Below, piece by piece: positions 52,690 to 64,000 of a stretch of 64,000 bases of DNA. The stretch lies in contig JAYKAV010003266.1 of NCBI GenBank assembly GCA_035582835.1, forward strand, positions 4,592,672 through 4,656,671. Reading direction: 5' to 3'. The notes beneath the pieces are model-generated. The model was not told the DNA's origin. It ran no database searches and saw only the letters and a list, made by a program, of their open reading frames with translations. A program made the position numbers and the translations under genes. Each line of letters opens with the position of its first letter. Position 1 is the first letter of the stretch. This stretch comes from Phoebastria nigripes (lineage: Eukaryota; Chordata; Aves; Procellariiformes; Diomedeidae).

Positions 52690-53560
52690 NNNNNNNNNNN
52701 NNNNNNNNNNNNNNNNNNNNNNNNNNNNNNNNNNNNNNNNNNNNNNNNNNNNNNNNNNNNNNNNNNNNNNNNNNNNNNNNNNNNNNNNNNNNNNNNNNNN
52801 NNNNNNNNNNNNNNNNNNNNNNNNNNNNNNNNNNNNNNNNNNNNNNNNNNNNNNNNNNNNNNNNNNNNNNNNNNNNNNNNNNNNNNNNNNNNNNNNNNNN
52901 NNNNNNNNNNNNNNNNNNNNNNNNNNNNNNNNNNNNNNNNNNNNNNNNNNNNNNNNNNNNNNNNNNNNNNNNNNNNNNNNNNNNNNNNNNNNNNNNNNNN
53001 NNNNNNNNNNNNNNNNNNNNNNNNNNNNNNNNNNNNNNNNNNNNNNNNNNNNNNNNNNNNNNNNNNNNNNNNNNNNNNNNNNNNNNNNNNNNNNNNNNNN
53101 NNNNNNNNNNNNNNNNNNNNNNNNNNNNNNNNNNNNNNNNNNNNNNNNNNNNNNNNNNNNNNNNNNNNNNNNNNNNNNNNNNNNNNNNNNNNNNNNNNNN
53201 NNNNNNNNNNNNNNNNNNNNNNNNNNNNNNNNNNNNNNNNNNNNNNNNNNNNNNNNNNNNNNNNNNNNNNNNNNNNNNNNNNNNNNNNNNNNNNNNNNNN
53301 NNNNNNNNNNNNNNNNNNNNNNNNNNNNNNNNNNNNNNNNNNNNNNNNNNNNNNNNNNNNNNNNNNNNNNNNNNNNNNNNNNNNNNNNNNNNNNNNNNNN
53401 NNNNNNNNNNNNNNNNNNNNNNNNNNNNNNNNNNNNNNNNNNNNNNNNNNNNNNNNNNNNNNNNNNNNNNNNNNNNNNNNNNNNNNNNNNNNNNNNNNNN
53501 NNNNNNNNNNNNNNNNNNNNNNNNNNNNNNNNNNNNNNNNNNNNNNNNNNNNNNNNNNNN
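52690..53560. other. Assembly gap (871 N)
   Basis: The largest gap in the window. On its left is CpG-rich sequence and on its right a tetranucleotide microsatellite, so its true size may be quite different. Confidence 0.99.
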
Positions 53561-53832
53561 GATGGGTGGATGGACAGACAGATGGACAGATGGACGGACG
53601 GATGGATGGGTGGATGGACGGACAGACAGATGGACGGACGGACGGATGGGTGGATGGACAGATAGATGGACAGATGGACGGACGGACAGATGGATGGGTG
53701 GATGGATGGACGGACAGACAGATGGACAGATGGACGGGCAGATGCATGGGTGCACACCAGGGTGGGTAGGTGTGTCCCTGCACCATTAGTTGGGTGGATG
53801 GACGGGTGGACAGATGGACAGATGGACAGAGG
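53561..53832 (+). repeat. GATG/GACA/GACG tetranucleotide microsatellite
   Basis: Variant tetranucleotides (gatg, gaca, gacg, ggtg, gata) in a continuous array run to about 53743. After a unique interruption, a short second block lies at 53796-53832. All six frames are open through it, giving chance MDG/TDRW- or HPSVRPS-type frames that are not genes. The array probably extends into the N gap. Confidence 0.95.
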
Positions 53833-53849
53833 GGTAGGCACAGGGTGAG

Positions 53850-56800
53850 ATGACAGACCCACGGGGGCCGCGGGAGGCCGGGGTCCCGGCGGGCGCAGGC
53901 ACGCAGGTTGGCCGGGCAGGGTCACCCATGGCCGGGGCTGCCGAGGGTCCCCTCCCTGCCATGGGTCCCCTCCCTGGCCGGGGGCTCATGCTGCAGCTGA
54001 TCCCCCCGGGGCCAGACCCACAGGGACCCCGGGCGCCCAGGCAGGGCCCGTCACGGCGCCGGCGGTGCCACCCATGGCAGAGCCCCGGGGCGGTGGCAGT
54101 GTCCCAGCCCTGATCCCCGGCCGCAGGGCTAATCCGCTTTGCCCGCACGGGGACCAGATGGCCCCGCTAAGTGGGTCAGGCGGGAGCAGGGGACACTAGG
54201 GAGCAAGGAGCCCCATTTTGCTTCCCGATAGCTAAAAAAAATAATAATAGAGTGAAATGAGGTGGAAGAGAGGAGCCTGGGGATGGTGGTGCTGGGGGGG
54301 ACACAGCCCCCGGTGCCCAGGCTGGTGGCAGGACAGGGCTCGGTGCCACCGCAGAGCATCGAGAGCATCCTGGGACGGCGGGGCCAGGGAAAAGCAGCTC
54401 CTGCTCTGCAGCCCCCGGGATGAACCTGCCCAGCAAGAGGCCAACCAGCTGCACAGCCGGGGTCCTCCTCCTCCTCCTGCCTCTACCGCCTGCCCTCACC
54501 CCCTGCCCAGCCCACGCCGGGTTATTTTTGCCTCCTGGTCCCTGCACCAGCCCAGGGACGGGGCTCGGGGACCATGCTGATGCACCATGGCTGCAGGGGA
54601 CTCTGGGGACGCAGGAGCAGAGATGCCCTTAGCCAGGCACGGTGTGGAGTTGGGGATGCCAGAGCCCCTTGCAGAGGGTGGGAAGGGGTCGGGGTGGCTC
54701 GTCCCCACACTGGGGGGATCCCCCAGCCCAGAAAAGGGCACCAGCTGTCCTGAGAGCACCTGACACCTGCTGTTCCCAGTGTCCCATTGTCCCCAGTGGT
54801 CCCACTGGCCCTGGCAGCCCTGCTGTCCACAGCACCCTTGCTGACCCCACTGTCCCCAGTGGTCGCACTGGTCCCATTGTCTGTGTTGACCCTCCCTGCC
54901 CCATGGAGCCTTCCCAAACCAGCCGCAGCCTCAGCCCCTCCAGCCGCCCACGTTCCCCAAACCCATCCCTGCGCGGAGCCGGAGGAGCATCGCCTCCATC
55001 CCAGTGCCCGTCTCGCCACAGGAGCTGGGGCTTTGGGAGCACTGGGGGAGGCAGATCCTGGGGGTCAGCGCCAGTGAGAGGGGTCTGGGGGAGCCTCGCA
55101 CCCCCAAGCAGGGCATCACCCCTGCGTGAGCAGCAGCAGCTCTCCTTACAGCCCATCCTCATCCCCTCCTTCGTGCCCAAAGGGGGCCAGGATCTGGCCA
55201 GCACCGCTGCAATGGGGGAAACGCATAGTGGGGCTGGACCCCCCCAACCCCCCGCTGCCGGGGCAGGAGCCGGCCGAGGCGGTGGGAGCGCATCAACACC
55301 GTATGGGCCTCCCACTCCGCCGCTGCCCGTCCCCTCCCAGCCCGGCACTGCTGTGCCGCAGCTAAAAATAAATCCAGCAATTTCTAGGAAAGTTCCTTGG
55401 AGAGAGCAAGCGAGCGGGAGCGAGGACGGGCTGGTGGGAGCGTGCGGCCAGCCCAGCCCGGCTGGAGGAGCATGCGGCGTCCTGGGAGAAGCAGCGTGCC
55501 TTGGGGGGGTCACCGAGCCCCCCTGCATGGCCAAAGGCATCCCCAAATCCCAGGTGAATATTTTTTCCCCATCCACCGCTGCCCAGAGCACCCAGACGGG
55601 GAAAAAGGGGAGTCGAGGCCAGGACAGCGCAGGGGCTGCTCATCCCCGGGGAAATCACCCCGTTACTTATCCCCAGCATGGGGGAAGGATGCTGGGGGGC
55701 TGAGGGCAGCATCGCCACCAGTCCTGGGGACGTGGCACCTTTATGACCAGGGTGGGAGGGGGGTCAGGCAGGTGGGGCAAATTTTTGGCAGGCGAGGAGA
55801 GCTAGAATAGTGACACGGGGTATTTCTGCTCCAAAACCGGCTGAGAGAGACATCAGCCCCCTCCTCTCCGCTGCTCAGCCCCCAGCAGATAATTGGGGGC
55901 AGCTTTGCTGAGCCGCTAAGCTCCCATTTAAGCAGCTAAGCGCGAGTGGCTGGATTTCCAGCCAGCGCATCCCTCCGGCTGCTCACCCGGCCAGAAATAC
56001 CGGGGCGGGGGGGAAGCACTGCCGCCCACCCTCGCGGGAGCACAGCCCGCTCCAGCTCTGCCTTGCCGCTCGCCCGCGAAGGCGTTAACTCCGTCGTCAG
56101 CAGGGATTAATTTTGCCCTCAGCTCCATGCCGCAGCCACAAACGTGAGGGTGTTGTGCACGAGCCGGCCTGTTTTCCCTTGTTGCGATAACGCGGTGCAG
56201 GAGGAGCCCGGTTGCATTCAGATCCCAAAGGGAATTTGCAAAGGAGGGGGGGGGTAAGAGATGGATCTCCAAACCAGGGCACGTTCACTTTGCAGATAAA
56301 CATGAGAGCTCCCATGGCTGCATTTACAGCCTCGCTGCTGTGATCGGGCTGTGCACTAGTGGATCCTGCCCAACATTTTGCTTCACGTCCCAAAAGGAGG
56401 AGAAACCCCCACCCCGGCTGAGCGAGGGCCAGACCAGAGCCCTGGGAGTCAGGCGAAGCCGGTTCACTCTTCCCCAGCCCCAAGGCAAACCTGCTACGTT
56501 GGGGCATCAGCAGAGCCTGGCCCCCAAGCTGGGGAGAAACGAGGGCATTTGGGGTAAGGGACGGCTCCGAGGGGCCACGTCGGGCACCCACGGGGATGGG
56601 AGCTGCCCCCGGCACACTCGGCTCCCCCCGCAGCCGGGCACAGCGCGGGCCAGAGGGATGCAGCAGCTCTCGCTGGAGCATGCGGAGGCCGAGGAAGGTG
56701 CCAAATGGTCCCATCCCACCAGCGGCGAGGGCAGCGGGACCCACCGAAGGCAGCCTGCCACGGTGCGAAGAGCCCTGTCCGCTCCCCGAGCGTGCCCTGC

Positions 56801-57590
56801 TGCTGATCCCGAATCCCCTCTGACGGCCTCCGAGCATCTCCCGCTGCTCACCCTCCACCGGGCAGGCAGGGAAGACATCAAACCTCCAAAGGGTCTGGGA
56901 TACCCTGAGCCTGACCATGGGTTTTGGTAAAGCTGCCAGACTTCGGTAGATCATTTGTGTGCGTGCANGCACGCGTGGAGCACAAACACAGCAGGTATTT
57001 GTAAGAACAGGGTCCAAAGCAGCTCGCGTTATTTTTCCTTGACCTACGCTGGCACCTCTGACCGCGTTTCTCGCCATCTCCAGCCCTCGCTGCTCCCCTC
57101 GCCGGGGCGGCGGCAGCGATCCGCAGGGTGCTCTGCCAAAGGCTGTCGCTGCCAGCTCGNGGCGGGTGCTGGTGCTCTCGGTGCAGGTGGCACCCAGCCT
57201 CTCCCACAGCAAGGGGCTATTTCCACGTGAAGGGCTCTCGGTGAGGACTTTGTGAAATAGGTGTGAGCAGCTTCGGAGTCAGGATCTCTTCTGCTCCACG
57301 AGGGTCTTGGTCAGGACCAGAAACATCTGAATAAGACTACGCCATGCCTTAAAATTCACCCTGGTTTTATTGCAGGGTGCCCTCCCCACTCAGACGAGCC
57401 CACCTCAACATCAGGCTGCTGGCGACATCCCTCCAAATTTTCTTCTCCAGATTGTGAATGTACCGAGCCACTTCAGGGAGGGCTTTCTCCTCCATTGACA
57501 CGTTATTGCCCGATCCCCGAGTTCACGTACATGGGTAACAGCGCTGGGAAGAAGAGAGACCACGCAGCAAGCAGAGCCGTGTGTGAAATA
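53850..57590. other. GC-rich intergenic region, no recognised gene
   Basis: About 3.7 kb between SMIM29 and the AT-rich block. Long frames exist on both strands (for example around 54630-55700) but have no recognisable domain and overlap each other antisense, as expected by chance at this GC content. There is a weak internal repeat of 'tgtccccagtggtcccactgg'-type sequence near 54775-54880 and a MEF2-type string (CTAAAAATAA) at 55362-55371. A promoter or first exon of SMIM29 could lie in the left part. Confidence 0.5.
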
Positions 57591-57598
57591 CTGGCGTG

Positions 57599-57604
57599 TT
57601 TATT
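57599..57604 (-). terminator. Candidate poly(A) signal of the next minus-strand gene
   Basis: TTTATT on the plus strand (AATAAA on minus) lies exactly at the border between the GC-rich block and the AT-rich block. A further minus-strand AATAAA is at 57366-57371. The placement fits the 3' end of a transcript coming from the right. Confidence 0.45.
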
Positions 57605-57654
57605 GGTTGGCACTAGATTACAGCCTACACTCTTGTCAAACTTGCATCCACGAA

Positions 57655-57687
57655 TTTTTTTTTTTTAATTTTTTTTTTTTTTTTTTA
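57655..57687 (+). repeat. T-rich tract (two T-runs separated by AA)
   Basis: A 12-nt and an 18-nt T-run, which are poly(A) on the minus strand, lie just upstream (in minus sense) of the candidate poly(A) signal. This may be genomic A-richness at a transcript 3' end or a small retroposed tail. Confidence 0.85.
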
Positions 57688-59441
57688 ATCTTTTAAAGAC
57701 AGTGATGACCTCCCCCTCGCGCACAACCCAAACAGAGGAAACACCTTGAGAAAGGAACCAGACTGCCAGCTGCCGTACATCAGCGCAGCTTCACGCCGTC
57801 TCAACATCTGGCTCGAAACACACCCAGACTCATTGCAGAAGAGGGACAGGGGTTTGTAACGATACCAGAGCTGAGCGTGGAGTGGATAGCGAGCCCTCCG
57901 GTCTTTCTGGGAACGCTACGGATGAAAAGATCAAAATGATGTAGGTATACACTACACCAGCCAAGACTAAACAGGAGCAAGACAGCACCTGCATTATTCA
58001 TAGGCTCGAACTAAGATCTGAGCCTCAAAGAAAACAAAATGTGTTTTCTACTGAATGCATTTGACTTTGAACAAATGTGTCGTAAGTAAGAACAAGTCAG
58101 TAAGAAAGAGAAAAAGCATCAGCTGAAATGCTAGATTTCCAAAGTGCCCTTGCAGTTGTAAAGTGTTTTTGCAAACCATTTCAACTTAATGTATCATAAA
58201 AAAAACACGTTAACTTTACCAGAAGATTAGAAACACAAAGTACTGGAGCGAGGAACAGAAGTCTGCAGCCAGAAAAATAAAGCAAAACAGATTATGGGAA
58301 TTACAAATCCAAAACCATCTAGAATTCACAGAGAATTGAGTATTTAACTTACAATTCACTGAAAATCACTGAAAATCTCAGGCTTCTTTTAATTCTAATA
58401 AATTATTAAGTTTGTTCTCTACACCAGTTTTTCCTCCTCCAAACTCACTGACATTTCCATGCGAAAGCCAGGCAGCAGCAGCACAAGAGCCTCCACCNAG
58501 ACATCCCGACCGACACCACCACGTCGCCCACGAGCGGGAAACCCCGGGAGATCACTCACCACGCTCCGCTGCTGCCATCGTCCACCCCAGGCCTGGACAC
58601 CTGAATGACTCAGAAAAGTATCTGCAAGGTTTAAAAACCATTTCCCATAGGGATTGCTCACGCTGCCGCTGCTAAGCAGGAGAGGTCGGTGCAGGTCGGT
58701 ACCTGGATCGGTATCAAAGTCTTATCCTTGGTCGCGAAGGCGAGTTCGAACATACCAGCTCAGACACGAANAGAAGAGAAAGTCAAAGCCCCGCAGCTTT
58801 GATCTTGGAGGTATCTCAGTTTGATAAGGAATGGAAAAGCCTAAGGCAGATATGCTCATACCCACCGACATCCAGCTCGTGCCGCTGGCAGGGTCATGAG
58901 CCCTGGTTATTCATCCCACTGCCAGGCACACGCTCGGATGGGGTCTGGGATCCTGCTCTGCCAGCTCGGGGGTGCTGCCAGGGAGTCTCAGGTACAGAGA
59001 GTTCATGAAAAGACGAGCAGAAAATGCAAAGTGAGCGTTCCAGATCTTCTGATTTAATAAATAGAAAATAGGACATACAGGAAGTTCAGCAAACACTCTT
59101 GGACCTCCCAATATTAATTTGAGGCAATTCTAGAGACAATTTCTCAAGCATTAACTTCAAAATTCTCACTTTCCCACCAAAAAAAAAAGAAAAAAAAACC
59201 CTATCAACTAGCACCAAAAAGAGATTTTATAAATCTCCTAAATACATCGTCAATCCAGTTAAGTGTTCTTTTTCACCCATCTACACCTCTCCCTTAATTA
59301 TGTACAGACCTCATGACACTATACCCAGTAAAACACTACGCGTATCTACACACCACCTTCCACCACTGAAGCCGAGCGCCCTCTCTAACTGTATTAAATT
59401 CATTCTAACGCTGAGAAAAGTGAGGAACTTTTTTTTTTAAT

Positions 59442-59470
59442 ATATATATATATATGTACGTATGTATGTT
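59442..59470 (+). repeat. TA / TATG microsatellite
   Basis: A (TA)n tract passes into GTACGTATGTATG units, following an 8-nt T-run. Confidence 0.85.
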
Positions 59471-62400
59471 ATAGTCTCCAACACTGAGACACGATGAGAG
59501 AGCACACCAGAAGCAAGGTCACCTGCATCCCCAGGCTGTGATGTAGCCACTAGATGATGCTATCTTATTAAGGAGGAAGAAGAGAGCCAGGAGGGAAAAC
59601 CGAGTCATTTAAGAGCAGGACCAGAGCAGCCGATGAATTATACACCACCGTTGAGTATCTTCATAAGAGAAGAGCTCTTCACGCCAACAAGCATCTGCAA
59701 CAACTTCATTTCTTGGTGCAAGTTTGGCTAAAGAGACCGACAGATTTTGATCCTCTCCCAAGAATCTGGCACCAGCCGTAGCTTCTACTCCGGGAAAGTT
59801 AAATATTCAAACCTATCTTGCACAAAAACTCCCAGATCACCCACATTTCCCTTCACTGAATGCTTTGCACAGGTACCAAGGTTGCATCTGGCTGTCTGAA
59901 AAGCACAAACATATCCATTTGGGATAAAACNGTGTTTCTGAGAACGAGCAAGAAAATCTAAAAGTTGTTATAAGTGGGAGAGGCAAACATTCGATCTGTG
60001 CAGCTTCAAATATTTTGCTCTTCTGGAGCAACCAGCATATTGCAAAACGGTGAACGCATTTTCTGCATGGAAAAGCTGAGGCAGAGGCCCAAAGTCCAGG
60101 CTAGATCTGGGAAGGGAACTGAGGATTCCTGACATTCCCTACCCACATTTTTAGCCACTGAATACTTTGTGTCTGCACAAGGGAAACAGCGACACTAGCA
60201 GATTCCGATCCCTTTTTATTTTTCAGTTTATAGAGTTTGCTTTAAGGCACATTCAAGATCACGCTAAATTAAACTGCCTTCTTGCTCAACAAGAAATCTG
60301 GGAAGTGCACACAACGTCCATCTGCTGAGTAAAAAAGCAGGATGTGAATGCTTAAACTGCAGTTCCTTTCCAGCCCCCAAACCAGAGCTCTTACCTTCCT
60401 CCAGAGCAGCGAGACTGAAGGCCACCATCAGAGGAGATGCAGAGGTTGTTTGGGTGCAGCCCTCCACATCCACCCGCGGTGGAGGAGCTCTGAAGCACAA
60501 CCCCCCCCCAGGGTAAGGCTCTGCTCCTTCCCCACCAGCACCCGTCAGCGTTTTTATTTCGCAGCACANCCGTTAGAGAACGCACCTGCCTCGCTAAGCT
60601 GGAACCAAATCAGCCTAAGAAGGAACCATGTCCCCAAAATGGAAGAGAAAGGAAACAAATCCCAAAGGATGTATTTTAAAAAGATGCAGAGAGACAGCAC
60701 ATGCATTCACCTGTCCGTGCCACCTTCCTACGGCAAAGCAAGGCAAGAGATGTTAGCTGAGGAGAGCCCTGGCTGGGCTCCCTTTACCTGTAAATCTAAT
60801 AGTTTCTTATAGTGTAANGCACACAGAAGAACTCAGTTAAATCACAGCAGGAACCAAGGGCCACTCCCCAGTATTTCTTGCACCTTACCGTACCGAACAT
60901 GAGCAAGGGATGGGGGGGAAGAAATAGCAAGACTTTAACAAGCCAGATATACTCTCCCCATCTGATCCATGCAGCAGCTTAAAAAAAAACTCATTATGAA
61001 GCACCCCTCCGTCAAAGCCCGTATTTTTATCGCCTTCTATTATTGCAGTTACTGGCTAATGGAGTTTATCAGTAATACCAGTCTACGACTTCAGCTCTGT
61101 GTAACAGCATTAAACACAAACAAGTGANCTGACCATCAGCAACTTCTGAATTATCTTTTTCAGGTGATGCAACTGCCCCACACTTACTGAACAGCCTCAT
61201 TCCGACACCCTCTCTTTGANAGATTCATCTCAAGATATTTCAGCTGTAAAACCACTCAGAGGCTACATGCCTTGTTCCGAGAGTTCAAAATCATGAGCAA
61301 GTAGTATTTACCCTATCCAGTGCTCGTGGCACAGCAGCCAGAAAGACTGCCATCACGTCCTGCACCCTCTCAGCTGTCACTGCCTCAGTCCTAAAGAGTT
61401 TTTACAGTTCAAAATCTAAGGCATTTTCAATTTGAAAAAATATCTCATTTTCAGTTTGCAAAGTAGCCATTAACTCAAAGAAATGTTTTGCCAAATGATC
61501 TACCCGGAGAGGCAAATGCCAAACACTCGAACTTCTAAGAAGTCACTGCAGCTGTGAGCAAGGGTTTGCCGAGCTCTGCCAGAGCAGCTCTGGCTAAGCG
61601 TAAGAGAGCACAAACCAGCTCGGCCAGTGCTGGTACGAAGTAGAAAGACTGTGCAAAAACAAAGGAGGTACAAGCCTCCCCTGGCTTTGTAACAATACCG
61701 AGTTTCTCTATCGCCAGTAAACTATTGTCTAGAATTAAACAATCCATCTTTGTGAAGAAACCAAAAGACATCTTTGTGAAGCAACCAAAAGTACTTTAAC
61801 AGCACCGAATGCCAGATTTCAGGAAGAATGGAAAAAAACCCCCTCCTTTCACTCCTCTCTAGGCATCTCCCAGGAAAAGGNGTCACCTCCCGGGCCCGGC
61901 AGTGTCACACCACAGCCTCTCGTAGCCAGGCAGGAACACCAGCACGCACAGCCGCGGGGCACACCTATCGAGTACTGTGGGAAAGCTTCACCAAATAGAA
62001 AACGATACGTGTTACTTTTAACTGAAAAAAACATTCTTCCTTTTGAAACGTGCCTTTGAAAAGCCTCGGCATGAGCAAAGTCAAATTTGAAACCCAAAAA
62101 CCATCTTACAGTAACCACTTCAAGACAAAGGTGCTGTACGTTTTCTACCGCACGCGATTTCTAAGCTGACATGAACCAATGCATCGAAATCCCTGTTCCA
62201 CCATACCAAAACCTTATTTGAGAGAGACTTCCTAGAGCTCGATACATACGATTTCAGCTCCACTAAGTTTAATTACACTTGGCACTCTTCTGCAGAGGGA
62301 CGTCCACCTGCCTCTTGAGTTTTATGCATCAGTTAAGATCATCAGAAAGGTACGGGGTCTGACAAATCCTGCTGGAAGAATCAAGCAGCAGTTGCTGGAA

Positions 62401-64000
62401 ACATTGGTACCCCGGGGGCGTCTTCCTTTTTCTCCTGCTCCCATGCTGGGGTCAACAAACGCCAGTATACTCGCTACCCAGCATCAGCTTAAACCACCAG
62501 CTAACATTTTCCTGCCACAGCAGTAATCCAAGCTGGTCTGTCAAACGCTTCCAGCGACAGAGATCCAGATTTTTGTAAGTCTTTTGAGGTTTAAAAGATA
62601 ATCGCGCTAAGTGGTGGTGTCTAAGTGCTGAATGCACTTCCCTTCTCCCATTAAGATCTCAAATACGTTTAAAAATCCAGATGGCAGGATGCAACTCCGA
62701 TATAGGAGGGTTTCTAATTTTGACAATAGTGAATCAATGCTGAAGAGTGGGAACTGCTCAGAGAACCTCGCTGCGCTGAGCAGCGGGTCTCCCACTTCCA
62801 TTGCTCATCTTGCAACCCCGAGGTGACACTTAGGCGCATAGAGAAATCCAGTACTCGAGTGTTTCAAGGGCCAAGAATTTTCCCCCTCTTCCTCGCTGCA
62901 AGCAGACTTGCTTCTTGACGTATCAAGAGTGAGGTGTCCTTGTATATACCATGAATACATGTATGAAAAGCAGCAAGGGAAAAAGTAATCTTATTAGCGA
63001 AATTACCCCTAAGAAGTTGCAAAGGACACTGAAAGTTTTTCATGAGACCCCAGGGTTGAGAGGTGTGCCAAAAGGTAATTAACAGTAGCCCCTCTGAGTT
63101 GGAGGCTGCGCATCGTCAACACGCCTGGCCTTTATCCCAAACCGGATTTCAGGGAACCAAGACAAGCATCTGAAACCTGCAACTTGAGGGTGACTTGACA
63201 AATTTGCTGCAAACTTGCAGGATGTCTAAATGAAGCATTGGTATTCCTCTGTTTTACCTACGAATACACCAGTGCCAAGTAAGATCAAAGCTATGTTGAA
63301 AGACGAACTAAGAACATTATTCTTCAACAAGAAGCTGAAACACATTGTAATGCTTGATTTAAGGGGTCAGGCTAGACTCTACATCGTTTGAGGTAAGAAT
63401 CCCACTATCTCCAACGCTAGCTCAATATAGCACCAGTTTTAGCAATGCTGGAAGTCTGAGTCTAATCCTACAGGGTTTTTTTAGCAGTTGGTCATGACAG
63501 CAGCCCTAAGCAGTTTCATCAAGCAGGCACTAGGTCTGTACTGCGAAACCCAGCACACACCGTCCTTAGAACAACTCTTTTGTCACTAATAAAGGTAGTT
63601 TGATTGTCGGTCCCAAACCAATTTAACATCATTTTGGATAAAATCGCTTAAACTGCTAGGGCACGCAGCTATACCAGTTACTAGAGAAGAACCTCAGATG
63701 CTGAGGAAGACGGGAATTCGTGTGGTGCAGGGAGAGATTCAGGTAGCACAGGACTAAGGCCTGTTTTGAAATCCGCATCCGTTGAATAAAGGTTATTTCT
63801 ACCCCAGGAGCTATTTCCAGTTAAGAAGGCATAATATCAGCCGCTCGATGTTACTGTGTTAACAGCATCAATTCATGCCACATTAAAACACTTTCTTGGC
63901 ACAATTTATTTTTCTGACCCAAACGAATAAGCCATTAGCAAGTCATTAACAATATTCTACCCTAAATTGTCAGTTTAACAGCCCTGTAAAAACATTTTTA

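Larger units (their letters stand above)
57605..64000 (-). other. AT-rich block, possible long 3'UTR / terminal region of NUDT3
   Basis: About 6.4 kb of clearly lower GC than the rest, with no CpG island, few long frames and no recognisable protein. The minus strand was checked for the NUDT3 C-terminal coding region (expected next gene by human synteny) and it is not here. Local features are T-runs at 57655-57687, a TA/TATG microsatellite near 59442-59470 and scattered single-base ambiguities. A long 3'UTR, an intron or intergenic DNA all remain possible. Confidence 0.35.

Noticed and set aside
53561..53832. Repetitive peptide frames (MDGQTDG..., HPSVRPS...)
   Set aside because: These are simple translations of a tetranucleotide microsatellite and of the adjacent N gap.
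54629..55703. Long open frames on both strands (over 300 codons)
   Set aside because: They overlap antisense, show no domain, and have the composition expected from stop-poor GC-rich DNA.
58680..58760. Possible tRNA-like B-box (gagttcgaacatacc)
   Set aside because: The B-box consensus is imperfect and no A-box or cloverleaf can be drawn.
57605..64000. NUDT3 coding exon
   Set aside because: The Nudix box and the NUDT3 C-terminal segment were looked for on the minus strand and are absent; only synteny suggests the gene lies nearby.

Overview
The window is vertebrate nuclear DNA, most likely from a bird. It carries short spliced exons with GT/AG borders, CpG islands, a CR1 retroposon tail (10099-10256), MIR-like SINE fragments, and very GC-rich, gene-dense sequence of the kind found on avian microchromosomes. 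No bacterial or viral gene organisation was seen. Three genes are recognised from their protein products, and their order matches human 6p21.31: GRM4 (minus), HMGA1 (plus), SMIM29/C6orf1 (minus). NUDT3 (minus) would be expected next. Nearly all long open frames here are chance frames in GC-rich non-coding DNA and are not listed.

Layout. 1-11102: the 5' coding part of GRM4 on the minus strand, with the start exon at 10584-11102, an intron of about 9.2 kb, and the second coding exon at 1182-1398. The rest of the receptor lies beyond the left edge. 11103-20700: GRM4 5' flank, ending in a CpG island (about 19300-20620) that is interrupted by an N gap and may be a GRM4 promoter. 20700-40800: about 20 kb with no recognisable gene, holding homopolymer runs, a degenerate minisatellite, an ancient SINE fragment and a few AT-rich islands. 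40800-42400: a second CpG island with an N gap, the likely HMGA1 promoter. 46541-50640: the complete HMGA1 coding sequence in four exons (97 codons), plus a 3'UTR with two let-7 seed matches and a poly(A) signal. 50640-52700: SMIM29 on the minus strand, convergent with HMGA1. Three coding exons are clear, one of them only 26 bp, but the exon for the usual C-terminus was not found. Upstream is a third GC-rich region with a third N gap, bordered by a GATG/GACA-type microsatellite. 53850-57590: GC-rich sequence without a recognised gene. From about 57590 to the end the base composition falls sharply to AT-rich. A minus-strand AATAAA sits at this border, so the last 6.4 kb may be the 3'UTR or terminal region of the next minus-strand gene (NUDT3 by synteny), but no coding exon was seen.

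The three genes do unrelated jobs: a presynaptic glutamate receptor, a chromatin architectural protein and a small membrane protein. They are neighbours through conserved synteny rather than as a pathway. I found no convincing novel biological system. The most useful leads are the SMIM29 C-terminus, the let-7/NAGNAG features of HMGA1, the flip in strand of long homopolymers near 40-42 kb, and the coincidence of assembly gaps with promoters.
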